Positions 6,063-12,270 of a DNA stretch of 13,738 nt are shown here, piece by piece. The position numbers and the translations under genes were made by a program. The notes beneath the pieces were generated by a model. That model had not been told where the DNA came from. It saw nothing but the letters and a program-made list of their open reading frames with translations, and searched no databases. The DNA comes from JANNXY01 sp031409775 (lineage in GTDB: Bacteria; Patescibacteriota; Minisyncoccia; Phycocordibacterales; CAIZIN01). The stretch lies in assembly GCA_031409775.1 (NCBI GenBank), contig JANNXY010000011.1:1-13738 (forward strand), read 5' to 3'. Each line of letters begins with the position of its first letter. Positions within the stretch are counted from its first letter, which is position 1.

Positions 6063-6836
6063 ATGGAATTTATCACATTAATTTTTGGTAGTCTTATGAC
6101 TTTTATTATAATTTTTATTGGCTTTATTTTACTAACTTCGATCAGGCAGATCAATCAGTACGAAAGGGGAGTGAAGTTTATGTTTGGAAAATTTCACAAG
6201 ATCATGGAGCCGGGTTGGAGACTTGTTTTTCCCGTGATTCAGACTTACGAAAAGGTAGATATCCGTACCAAGGCGGTAGATGTCCCGGACCAGAATGCAA
6301 TTACCAAAGACAATGTGTCGGTCAAGGTTAACGCTGTGATCTACTACAAGGTCAGCGATGCCAACAAGGCAATTATCGAGGTAGAAGACTTCCGCTACGC
6401 TATCTCCCAATACGCTCAGACTACTATGCGCAACATTGTAGGTGAGGTAACATTGGACGAATTACTATCAAGTAGGGACAAAATCGCTGACAGGATCAGG
6501 GAGATAGTGGACAAAGAAACCGATGCTTGGGGACTAGCTGTCCAGAATGTAGAGCTCAAAGACGTAAGTCTCCCACCAGAGATGGAACGTACCATAGGCA
6601 AGCAGGCCGAGGCAGAGAGGGAGAAGCGTGCAGTGATCATCAACTCCGAAGGCGAGCTCGCCGCGTCCGAAAACATTTCTAAAGCAGCTGCGATGCTCGC
6701 AGCCACCCCGGGAGCACTCCACCTGCGCACCCTCCAGTCGATCAACGACATGTCATCCGACCAGAGTAACACAGTAGTATATATGGTTCCAATAGAAGCT
6801 TTGAAGGCTCTCGAAGGATTCAAGAAGCATGGGTAG
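6063..6836 (+). CDS. Slipin (SPFH/stomatin/prohibitin-family membrane protein)
   Basis: 257 residues. A single N-terminal hydrophobic segment (about 4-25) anchors the protein. The SPFH domain follows, with QINQYERGVKFMFGKF (29-44), EPGWRLVFPVIQ (49-60), VDIRTKAVDVPDQ and TKDNVSVKVNAVIYYKV (81-97). Next comes a helical stretch with EAEREKRAVIINSEGE (183-198), typical of bacterial slipins. Relatives oligomerise in membrane microdomains. Slipins often sit beside an NfeD protein or protease; neither is adjacent here, and the neighbours are toxin-antitoxin genes. ATG 6063 was chosen because it follows the promoter and avoids overlapping mazF. The role is inferred from family only. Confidence 0.9.
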   Translation: MEFITLIFGSLMTFIIIFIGFILLTSIRQINQYERGVKFMFGKFHKIMEPGWRLVFPVIQTYEKVDIRTKAVDVPDQNAITKDNVSVKVNAVIYYKVSDANKAIIEVEDFRYAISQYAQTTMRNIVGEVTLDELLSSRDKIADRIREIVDKETDAWGLAVQNVELKDVSLPPEMERTIGKQAEAEREKRAVIINSEGELAASENISKAAAMLAATPGALHLRTLQSINDMSSDQSNTVVYMVPIEALKALEGFKKHG

Positions 6837-6850
6837 AGATGGTTCAGATG

Positions 6851-6859
6851 TGATATAAT
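6851..6859 (+). promoter_or_regulatory. Extended -10 promoter of the DUF6922-like gene
   Basis: TGATATAAT (6851-6859), with a perfect TATAAT exactly 6 nt before the ATG at 6866, predicts a leaderless mRNA. No convincing -35. Confidence 0.58.
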
Positions 6860-6865
6860 TTAGGT

Positions 6866-7096
6866 ATGGAAAAAATGAAGCTTAGACCAGAACTCTTCTG
6901 GGACGTTAATCCCGAGAATATCGATTTCGACAAAAACGCTCAATATGTAATCGAGCGAGTTTTGGACCTAGGTCACGATGATGAAGTCAGGTGGGTGTGG
7001 AATTATTATGACAGGGTTTTCCTCAAGAATATTGTCAATAATTCTAGATCATTAAGAGCCGAAAGCAAAAATCTATGGCAAGCAGTCCTGGCATAA
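6866..7096 (+). CDS. Small DUF6922-like protein, partner of an AbiEii-type gene
   Basis: 76 residues. The pattern ELFWDVNPENIDFDKNAQYVIERVLDLG (9-36), then a W..YYDR motif and C-terminal SRSLRAESKNLWQAVL, resembles the small proteins called DUF6922. These frequently stand directly upstream of AbiEii-type nucleotidyltransferases, perhaps as the cognate antitoxin or DNA-binding partner. That context is met here: an ATG at 7075 overlaps its 3' end and starts a broken AbiEii-like gene. The protein itself looks intact. Family naming is from memory of the motif and the pairing, so I am moderately sure; the molecular role is unknown. Confidence 0.65.
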   Translation: MEKMKLRPELFWDVNPENIDFDKNAQYVIERVLDLGHDDEVRWVWNYYDRVFLKNIVNNSRSLRAESKNLWQAVLA

Positions 7097-7404
7097 GCAC
7101 AGAATTACATTTCCAGGCTTTAACAAAGAGAAGGATTGGTTTCGTGATTTTGGCTTCTACCTGGCTGGAGGCACAGCATTAGCCTTGCAAACTGGAAATC
7201 GTAAAGTATGGCTCTGTAAATATTCTTTTGCCGAAAGATATTGCAGTGATGAAATTGATCGCAGTATCCCAAAGGGGCAGGAAGACAGACGCTGAAAATG
7301 ATCCTCCCCCGGAGATGCTTTTTACAGAAAAATGGGAAAATGTCAAAAGTTTTTTCCAAAAAGAAATCCCCCTAATCACCAAACGCTTGATTGATTTGAA
7401 ATAA
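7075..7404 (+). pseudogene. Decayed AbiEii-family nucleotidyltransferase
   Basis: Pieces of an AbiEii/AbiGii-toxin-type nucleotidyltransferase lie in different frames. ATG 7075 opens a frame that overlaps the previous stop. Another frame gives DWFRDFGFYLAGGTALALQTGNR (about 7134-7202), the N-terminal signature. A third frame gives NILLPKDIAVMKLIAVSQRG plus RKTD (7219-7290), the central helix block. It then jumps to PEMLFTEKWENVKSFFQKEI and a further PLITKRLIDLK, ending at TAA 7402-7404. Normal members are about 200-300 residues; here the catalytic 'D-D' region after GNR and the block after RKTD are missing. This points to at least two deletions and two frame changes, so the product must be non-functional. 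Its upstream partner is still open. Confidence 0.82.
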
Positions 7405-7433
7405 TCCTAGGTTTTGATCTGGGGATAATAAAG

Positions 7434-7461
7434 TTGTGGATAAGTCGGGGGGGGCTATAAT
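7434..7461 (+). promoter_or_regulatory. Promoter with G8 tract in the spacer, for the secreted pilin-headed protein
   Basis: A perfect TATAAT (7456-7461) lies 27 nt before ATG 7489. A weak -35 TTGTGG (7434-7439) is 16 bp upstream. Eight consecutive G (7447-7454) fill part of the spacer, so slippage by one base would change the spacing to 15 or 17 bp. Confidence 0.5.
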
Positions 7462-7488
7462 TAGCTTCATAATAATTAATTTATAAAA

Positions 7489-8691
7489 ATGAAGAAATTT
7501 ATTGCTGTGCTACTTTTAGTTACCCTGATTCTACCCAATGTTTCTAGCGCCTCCACGCTCTCGCAACTAGAGAAGAAGGTTGATGAGCTTACCAAGATAG
7601 TCCAGGATCTAAGCAAGAAAGTAGGCAACGGCGCTGCTGCAACACTTTCAGCATACCCTACTTCCTATCCTACCCAAACTAGTTCTGGGTCTAGCTATAG
7701 AGGGAACAATTCCAGTAACTCGACTTTCTCCTATTTTTTTAACAATGATCTCAAATTGGGTTCGACTGGTTCTGATGTTTACTATCTTCAGTATTTTCTT
7801 TCAACAAAAGGTTTCTGGAAAACCTCACCGACATCGAAATTTGATTCAGAGACTAAAACAGCTCTAGCATCTTACCAGGCTTCGATAGGTATTTCCCCAG
7901 CAGAAGGAACTTTCGGCCCACAGACTAGAGCAGCGATCAATAATTCGAGTAAGATTGATTCCAATCTATCTAATCTTGATAATGCACGAAACAAGGCAAA
8001 AAATGCCAGCATTAGAAGCCAGTTGGCAGATATTTCAGTAAAGGCTCAAATCGTAAAGCAGGATGATCGTGATTATGATGCTGTCTGTGGGGCAAATGGG
8101 GTTGCTCAAAATAGTACCATTGCAGGTTCCATATCTAGTATCTCATCAGTTCTAAATGGATTAGGGAGTGTAGTCTGTGGCAAACGAATTTCTGGAAGAG
8201 CTACAGCATACGCAGTTTCATCGCCTTTGTTCCCTGTCATTGGAGGCAGTCCATTCTCATGTGTTGATAGTTATGGCTACCAGGGGTATTCACCGGTAGC
8301 TGTAGCAACAAGTTCTGTATACTGTCCTAGGCTAAATACAGAGGTGAAAATGCTTGAGTCTTCAAGGGTCATAAATCTTCTTGGAGCTACAACTTCAAGT
8401 TCAACAGGATTTACACTTACTGACTTAAAAATGACAATTTTCTCTTTCCACATCTTTACTCCACCTACAGTAACTATAAATAGTATTGAGTTATTACGTG
8501 ATGGGGTAAAAATAAGTGACATCGAAAAAAGAACCCAAGGACCTGTGCCCTCACCTTATATTGCAGTTTTTGCTCCTGTAGGAGGTTTTATACCTGGCTT
8601 CTATACTATAACTGTCAGAGTAACCGATAGCACGGGGCAAATATCCAGTTCAGATATGACGGTACAGGTAAATCCAGCTCCAGTTATTTAA
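7489..8691 (+). CDS. Secreted protein: peptidoglycan-binding domain joined to a pilin-like head and an Ig-like tail
   Basis: 400 residues. Signal peptide 1-21 (MKKFIAVLLLVTLILPNVSS then A). A short coiled coil (about 24-45) and a Ser/Thr/Tyr-rich linker (51-82) follow. The PG_binding_1 domain (about 85-152) shows LKLGSTGSDVYYLQYFL and GTFGPQTRAAIN. Residues 158-265 (DNARNKAKNASIRSQLADISVKAQ, YDAVC200, VVC230, FSC258VDS) have the layout of the globular head of Patescibacteria type IV pilins, where 'ARxKAxDAxIxSxL', three Cys and CVDS recur. The hydrophobic pilin N-helix is missing. Residues about 320-396 form a beta-rich, Ig/PKD-like end (YTITVRVTDSTGQ). It probably acts outside the cell, bound to peptidoglycan. 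Pilin and Ig-like assignments are inferred by eye. Confidence 0.78.
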   Translation: MKKFIAVLLLVTLILPNVSSASTLSQLEKKVDELTKIVQDLSKKVGNGAAATLSAYPTSYPTQTSSGSSYRGNNSSNSTFSYFFNNDLKLGSTGSDVYYLQYFLSTKGFWKTSPTSKFDSETKTALASYQASIGISPAEGTFGPQTRAAINNSSKIDSNLSNLDNARNKAKNASIRSQLADISVKAQIVKQDDRDYDAVCGANGVAQNSTIAGSISSISSVLNGLGSVVCGKRISGRATAYAVSSPLFPVIGGSPFSCVDSYGYQGYSPVAVATSSVYCPRLNTEVKMLESSRVINLLGATTSSSTGFTLTDLKMTIFSFHIFTPPTVTINSIELLRDGVKISDIEKRTQGPVPSPYIAVFAPVGGFIPGFYTITVRVTDSTGQISSSDMTVQVNPAPVI

Positions 8692-8704
8692 TCCATAATA
8701 ATAG

Positions 8705-8741
8705 TTGAGTGGTTGCCAAATAGTTCCTACAATACTACAAT
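8705..8741 (+). promoter_or_regulatory. Overlapping tandem promoters of the second peptidoglycan-binding gene
   Basis: Two interleaved pairs, each with 17-bp spacing: TTGAGT (8705-8710) with TACAAT (8728-8733), and TTGCCA (8713-8718) with TACAAT (8736-8741). The second ends 7 nt before ATG 8749, fitting the near-leaderless pattern. Confidence 0.5.
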
Positions 8742-8748
8742 TATATCA

Positions 8749-9498
8749 ATGAAAGTATTTTCTTTATTGGTAACTATATTTGTACTCACACTCGCTACTT
8801 TACCTAGTTATGCGAATGCCTACATATTTACTCGCGACCTGACCGTTGGTTCTACTGGTCCAGATGTTGTAGAGCTACAGAAACTTCTCGAGGGATACGG
8901 ATATCTGGTACTGCCACCTGGGATTGCACGGGGGAGCTTCGGCCCGGCTACCAAGTCAGCACTTATGATATATCAGAAAGTAAGTCGTATCACACCTACC
9001 AATGGCTACTTCGGTTCTAGTACTAGGATAACCATATCAAGTCCTAAAATAACCTCTCTATCAGCCAATTATGGTGCATATGGGCGCAAGGTAATTATTA
9101 ATGGTCAAGGCCTCACACCAGATACCGTAGTATATTTCGACAACAGGCCTCTGACGTCTGTGTATGCTAGTACCACAGCCATTAGCATCACAATCCCTCT
9201 GGTCAAGGTCTATGGGAGCAAATATCTATATATAAAGAATTCTATCGGGATAAGCTCCGTTGTAAAGTTCAAGGTAATAAGTAAAAGTGGAGGATCTAGT
9301 AGCTCCGATCGCTCCAATTCATCTACTGAGGGTGGTGGAGGGACAGATGGTTCAGGCGGGGGGACGAGGGGATCAGGTGGCGGTGGCTCGGGTGGTAGCT
9401 CATACAATTTCAATAACAGATCTGGGCAGTATGCAAGCATAATCACTAGCATAATTAGCGATTATCTTAGCTTGCTCAGACTAAATCCCACCAAATAA
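8749..9498 (+). CDS. Secreted protein with peptidoglycan-binding and IPT/TIG domains
   Basis: 249 residues from ATG 8749. Signal peptide 1-24 (MKVFSLLVTIFVLTLATLPS, cut near ANA). PG_binding_1 domain about 28-96 (DLTVGSTGPDVVELQKLLEG, RGSFGPATKSALMIYQK, GYFGSSTR). IPT/TIG-like beta domain about 99-177 (PKITSLSANYGAYGRKVIING, TPDTVVYFDN, SSVVKFKVI). A Gly/Ser-rich linker (178-218) and a short C-terminal helix (about 226-244) follow. An in-frame TTG at 8713 would add 12 residues before the signal peptide and was rejected. It is probably exported and held at the cell wall. It lies directly before the rpsS promoter, as the fragment at 2-181 lies before the tuf promoter. Confidence 0.85.
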   Translation: MKVFSLLVTIFVLTLATLPSYANAYIFTRDLTVGSTGPDVVELQKLLEGYGYLVLPPGIARGSFGPATKSALMIYQKVSRITPTNGYFGSSTRITISSPKITSLSANYGAYGRKVIINGQGLTPDTVVYFDNRPLTSVYASTTAISITIPLVKVYGSKYLYIKNSIGISSVVKFKVISKSGGSSSSDRSNSSTEGGGGTDGSGGGTRGSGGGGSGGSSYNFNNRSGQYASIITSIISDYLSLLRLNPTK

Positions 9499-9530
9499 CC
9501 GTATAGCCATACCCCGGACAAGACTTGGAT

Positions 9531-9560
9531 TTGACAGGGAGGAGACTTTCGTATAGTATT
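9531..9560 (+). promoter_or_regulatory. Promoter of the rpsS-rplE unit
   Basis: A perfect TTGACA (9531-9536) followed by TATAGT (9552-9557, 15-bp spacing) or TAGTAT (9554-9559, 17-bp spacing). ATTCCAC follows at 9563-9569, starting 32 bp after the first T of TTGACA exactly as in the tuf promoter. The upstream T (TTTGACA) and a TCG before the -10 are shared too. It replaces read-through from rplB, which is stopped by the terminator at 4407-4432. Confidence 0.72.
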
Positions 9561-9570
9561 CTATTCCACT

Positions 9571-9587
9571 AGCTCTATGAGCTTTTT
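9571..9587 (+). promoter_or_regulatory. Short hairpin plus T-run in the rpsS leader, possible attenuator
   Basis: AGCTC (9571-9575), loop TAT, GAGCT (9579-9583) then TTTT to 9587. Its position just after the predicted start of transcription suggests an attenuator or mRNA-stabilising hairpin rather than the end of an upstream gene. The 5-bp stem is weak, so strong termination is not expected. Confidence 0.4.
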
Positions 9588-9598
9588 ACATTATATTT

Positions 9599-9943
9599 AT
9601 GTCAAGATCAGCCAAAAAAGGTCCATATGTAGACGAGCGCGTAATGCGAAAGATCGAAGGAAAGAAGCCGCTGGAAACTGGGGTTATTAAGACTTGGTCC
9701 CGTGCATGCGTTATCGCACCAGAGATGGTTGGTTTTACTTTCGGCGTCCACAATGGCAGAGTCCATGTGGACGTTCTGGTTAATGAGGACATGGTTGGTC
9801 ACAAACTAGGGGAATTCTCTCCAACCCGCAAATTCGTCAAACATGGAGGTAAAATGCAAAAGGAAATGGAGCAGGCCAAGAAAGACGCCGAGATCACCGC
9901 ATCCAAATCTGCCAAAGAGACCACTACGGCTGCCAAGAAATAA
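9599..9943 (+). CDS. rpsS: 30S ribosomal protein S19 (uS19)
   Basis: Small-subunit head protein bound to S13 and 16S rRNA. 114 residues, longer than the usual 90-95. The core runs MSRSAKKGPYVDERVMRKIE, then TGVIKTWSRACVIAPEMVGFTFGVHNGRVHVDVLVNEDMVGHKLGEF, and TRKFVKHGG. The last 25 or so residues are an added Lys/Ala/Glu/Thr-rich tail ending TTAAKK. It normally follows rplB directly; here 5.2 kb and its own promoter intervene. No Shine-Dalgarno sequence before ATG 9599. Confidence 0.96.
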   Translation: MSRSAKKGPYVDERVMRKIEGKKPLETGVIKTWSRACVIAPEMVGFTFGVHNGRVHVDVLVNEDMVGHKLGEFSPTRKFVKHGGKMQKEMEQAKKDAEITASKSAKETTTAAKK

Positions 9944-9957
9944 TCTATATACCCACC

Positions 9958-10308
9958 ATGACTACCGCCAAACTTACAAACTATCGACAGTCTCCCCGCA
10001 AAGTCCGAATCGTAGCAGATGCTATTCGTGGCAAGTCGGTGACAGAGGCACTTCGCAACCTACCGTTCCTAGCCAAGCGTGCGAGTGGTCCGCTAGAGAA
10101 GCTCCTACGAAGTGCTGTGGCCAATGCTACCCATAATCATCAGATGGATTCAGCTACATTGTTTGTAAAGGAGATTCGAGTAGACGCAGGTATGGTGCTC
10201 AAGCGCAGTCTGCCGCGAGCTCGTGGTTCTGCTTCACCTATCCACAAGCGTTCAAGCCATGTGATGGTAACGCTTGCCGAGAAGGTTGCTAAGAATAAAA
10301 AGAAATAA
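9958..10308 (+). CDS. rplV: 50S ribosomal protein L22 (uL22)
   Basis: Exit-tunnel protein of the large subunit. 116 residues with the family blocks YRQSPRKVRIVADAIRGKSV (9-28), ALRNLPFLAKRASGPLEKLLRSAVANA and the C-terminal beta-hairpin MVLKRSLPRARGSASPIHKRSSHVMVTLAE. Start ATG 9958, 14 nt after rpsS. Confidence 0.95.
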   Translation: MTTAKLTNYRQSPRKVRIVADAIRGKSVTEALRNLPFLAKRASGPLEKLLRSAVANATHNHQMDSATLFVKEIRVDAGMVLKRSLPRARGSASPIHKRSSHVMVTLAEKVAKNKKK

Positions 10309-10312
10309 TTTT

Positions 10313-10969
10313 ATGTCACACACCGTACATCCATATTCACATCGTCTAGGTATTATCAAGGATTGGAGATCCCGCTGGTTCGCTTCCCACAAGAAGTACC
10401 GTGATTCACTCAAAGGTGATGTAGCTATCCGTGAATACCTAGCCAAGAGACTTCGTGGCATGTATGTGAGCGGTATCGAGATCGAGCGTGGTGAGAAACA
10501 GCTCAGGATAATAGTAAAGACATCCCGTCCTGGAATGCTTATCGGGCGCAATGGTGAGGGTGCCGTGAAGCTCCGCGCTGATGTTACCAAGCTCCTCCGC
10601 AAAGCAGAGCTTCTAGGCAACGAAGAAATAAAGATCGATATAGAAGAGATCAAGTCACCAGAGGCTGATGCGATGATCGTGGCTCATATGGTGGCAGAGA
10701 GTCTAGAGAAGCGTCTCCCATTCCGCCGAGTGTTGAAGCAGATGATAGAGAAAGTAATGGCCAATCGTGAAGTACTCGGAGTGAAGATCCTCCTAGGAGG
10801 TCGTCTAGGTGGGGCCGAGATCGCTCGCAGCGAATATCTAAAGAAGGGACAAATCCCTCTCCAGACATTCCGTGCAGATATCGACTTTGCTCGTTACGAG
10901 GCTCGTATGACATACGGAGCGATAGGTATAAAGGTCTGGATTTACAAAGGTGAAGTATTCAACAAATAA
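10313..10969 (+). CDS. rpsC: 30S ribosomal protein S3 (uS3)
   Basis: Protein at the mRNA entry channel. 218 residues from ATG 10313, which lies 4 nt after rplV; an upstream in-frame alternative (10274) lies inside rplV and was rejected. N-terminal HRLGIIKDWRSRWF (10-23), a type II KH domain with the GXXG loop as G78-R-N-G81, and the C-terminal S3 domain with GVKILLGGRLGGAEIAR and the end AIGIKVWIYKGEV. Slightly shorter than E. coli S3 (233), mainly at the C terminus. Confidence 0.96.
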   Translation: MSHTVHPYSHRLGIIKDWRSRWFASHKKYRDSLKGDVAIREYLAKRLRGMYVSGIEIERGEKQLRIIVKTSRPGMLIGRNGEGAVKLRADVTKLLRKAELLGNEEIKIDIEEIKSPEADAMIVAHMVAESLEKRLPFRRVLKQMIEKVMANREVLGVKILLGGRLGGAEIARSEYLKKGQIPLQTFRADIDFARYEARMTYGAIGIKVWIYKGEVFNK

Positions 10970-10992
10970 TTAATTCTTATTAATCCACGACC

Positions 10993-11409
10993 ATGTTATT
11001 CCCAAAGAAAGTAAAACACAGAAAATGGCATTCGATGCGCGAGAACCCAAAGAAGCTCAAAGTTGAGACTCGCGGAACGCTCGTATCGTTCGGTCAGTTC
11101 GGACTCAAGTCGCTGTCTACTGCCCGAGTAACCTCCCAGCAGCTCGAAGCTGCTCGCAAGGCGATGACTCGTCAGGCGGGCAAGCTGGCTCGAGTATGGA
11201 TCCGCGTCTTCCCTGATGTGCCGATAACCAAGAAGGCAGCTGAAGTGCCGATGGGTAATGGCAAGGGAGACCTGCAGGGTTACCAGGTTCCGATAAGACC
11301 AGGTCGTGTGATATTTGAATTGGATGGTATTTCTGAGACAGATGCGCGAGAAGCTCTCCGCAAAGCGGGAACAAAGCTTCCGGTGAAAACTAGGTTCGTA
11401 ACCAGATAG
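10993..11409 (+). CDS. rplP: 50S ribosomal protein L16 (uL16)
   Basis: Large-subunit protein near the A-site tRNA. 138 residues. It starts MLFPKKVKHRKWHSM, and has the conserved FGQFGLKSL, ARKAMTRQAGKLARVWIRVFPDVPITKKAAEVPMGNGKG, and the C-terminal RPGRVIFELDG with EALRKAGTKLPVKTRFV. After GKG the chain reads DLQGYQVPIRPG, where other bacteria commonly have APEYWVAVVKPG. 23 nt after rpsC. Confidence 0.95.
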   Translation: MLFPKKVKHRKWHSMRENPKKLKVETRGTLVSFGQFGLKSLSTARVTSQQLEAARKAMTRQAGKLARVWIRVFPDVPITKKAAEVPMGNGKGDLQGYQVPIRPGRVIFELDGISETDAREALRKAGTKLPVKTRFVTR

Positions 11410-11410
11410 T

Positions 11411-11439
11411 TTGAAAAATTTAGGGAAACATTTTAGTAT
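11411..11439 (+). promoter_or_regulatory. Possible internal promoter before rpmC
   Basis: TTGAAA (11411-11416), 17 bp, TAGTAT (11434-11439), then 9 nt to ATG 11449. It fits the widest gap in this block (39 nt). The TAGTAT hexamer also occurs in the rpsS promoter. Tentative. Confidence 0.35.
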
Positions 11440-11448
11440 AAACAACTC

Positions 11449-11631
11449 ATGAAAGCCAAAGAACTAGTAACAAAAGAAAAGAAGCAGCTCCTAGAAATGC
11501 TAGAGGACAAGCAGAAGTCACTCCGCGAGTTCCGCTTCGCTATTCGTGGTAGCAAGATAAAGAACATGAAAGAAGGCCGAGCCACTCGCAAAGATATCGC
11601 TAGAATCCTTACTGTAATCAATGCACAATAA
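11449..11631 (+). CDS. rpmC: 50S ribosomal protein L29 (uL29)
   Basis: 60 residues, a two-helix protein near the tunnel exit. Helix one is Lys/Glu-rich (MKAKELVTKEKKQLLEMLED); the family signature is FRFAIRGSKIKNMKEGRATRKDIARILTVI (28-57). Its place between rplP and rpsQ confirms the call. Confidence 0.93.
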   Translation: MKAKELVTKEKKQLLEMLEDKQKSLREFRFAIRGSKIKNMKEGRATRKDIARILTVINAQ

Positions 11632-11649
11632 TTCAATTAATTTATATTT

Positions 11650-11868
11650 ATGAAAACACTTACAGGAACAGTAGTATCGACAAAGATGAAAGACACAATA
11701 GTTGTCGAAGTAAGTCGTTACGTAAAGCATCCTAAATACCAGAAGTTCTACACTATCGACAAGCGATACAAGGCACACGATGCTGGTAACCAGAAGAAAT
11801 TAGGCGAGAAAGTCGAAATCCGCGAATGCAAACCTATTTCCAAAGACAAGCATTTTACCGTAGCCTAA
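11650..11868 (+). CDS. rpsQ: 30S ribosomal protein S17 (uS17)
   Basis: 72 residues, an OB-fold primary 16S rRNA binder, a little shorter than the usual 80-90. Family blocks: LTGTVVSTKMKDTIVVEVSRYVKHPKYQKF (4-33), YKAHDAGNQKKLGEKVEIRECKPISKDKHF. 18 nt after rpmC; the ATG follows an AT-rich stretch without a Shine-Dalgarno sequence. Confidence 0.94.
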   Translation: MKTLTGTVVSTKMKDTIVVEVSRYVKHPKYQKFYTIDKRYKAHDAGNQKKLGEKVEIRECKPISKDKHFTVA

Positions 11869-11880
11869 TAACAAACTGCC

Positions 11881-12252
11881 ATGATACAACCACAATCCAT
11901 AGTAATGATAGCGGACAACACAGGGGCCAAAATCGGCAGAATTTTCAAAGTTCTCGGATCATCAAAGAAGCGTTACGCAGAGCTAGGTGAACTCGTTGTA
12001 TTGTCTGTACAGAAGGCAGAGCCCCGCAAGTCAGTCAAGAAAAAGGACGTACTCATAGCTGTGGTGGTGCGACAGAAGAAGGCATATAGAAGAAAGGATG
12101 GTTCTTATGTGAGGTTCGACGAGAACGCAGTAGTAATTCTCGACAAAGCAAAGAAAGACCCAGTAGGTGGACGTATATTCGGACCCATCCCACGCGAGAT
12201 CCAAGAGAAAGGATTCCAAAAGATCGCTTCTCTAGCACCAGAAATAGTGTAA
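11881..12252 (+). CDS. rplN: 50S ribosomal protein L14 (uL14)
   Basis: 123 residues, standard length. Protein at the subunit interface. Recognised by MIQPQSIVMIADNTGAKIGR at the start, VLIAVVVRQKK, DGSYVRFDENAVVILD (81-96) and the end PVGGRIFGPIPREIQEKGFQKIASLAPEIV. 12 nt after rpsQ. Confidence 0.96.
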   Translation: MIQPQSIVMIADNTGAKIGRIFKVLGSSKKRYAELGELVVLSVQKAEPRKSVKKKDVLIAVVVRQKKAYRRKDGSYVRFDENAVVILDKAKKDPVGGRIFGPIPREIQEKGFQKIASLAPEIV

Positions 12253-12270
12253 TACACATAATCCAAGACC

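Noticed and set aside
8713..8748. Earlier TTG start for the second peptidoglycan-binding protein
   Set aside because: It would place 12 polar residues before the signal peptide and would lie within the promoter.
9291..9410. Possible tandem repeat or CRISPR-like pattern in GGT/GGA-rich sequence
   Set aside because: It is an irregular Gly/Ser codon run in frame with the protein; there are no regular repeat and spacer units.
9210..9452. Minus-strand proline-rich ORF
   Set aside because: Mirror image of the Gly/Ser linker of the secreted protein on the plus strand.
9843..10136. 97-codon plus-strand ORF overlapping rpsS and rplV
   Set aside because: Out-of-frame reading of two certain ribosomal genes; no independent start signal.
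10996..11445. 149-codon minus-strand ORF opposite rplP
   Set aside because: It is fully antisense to L16 and its product resembles nothing; no promoter seen on that strand.
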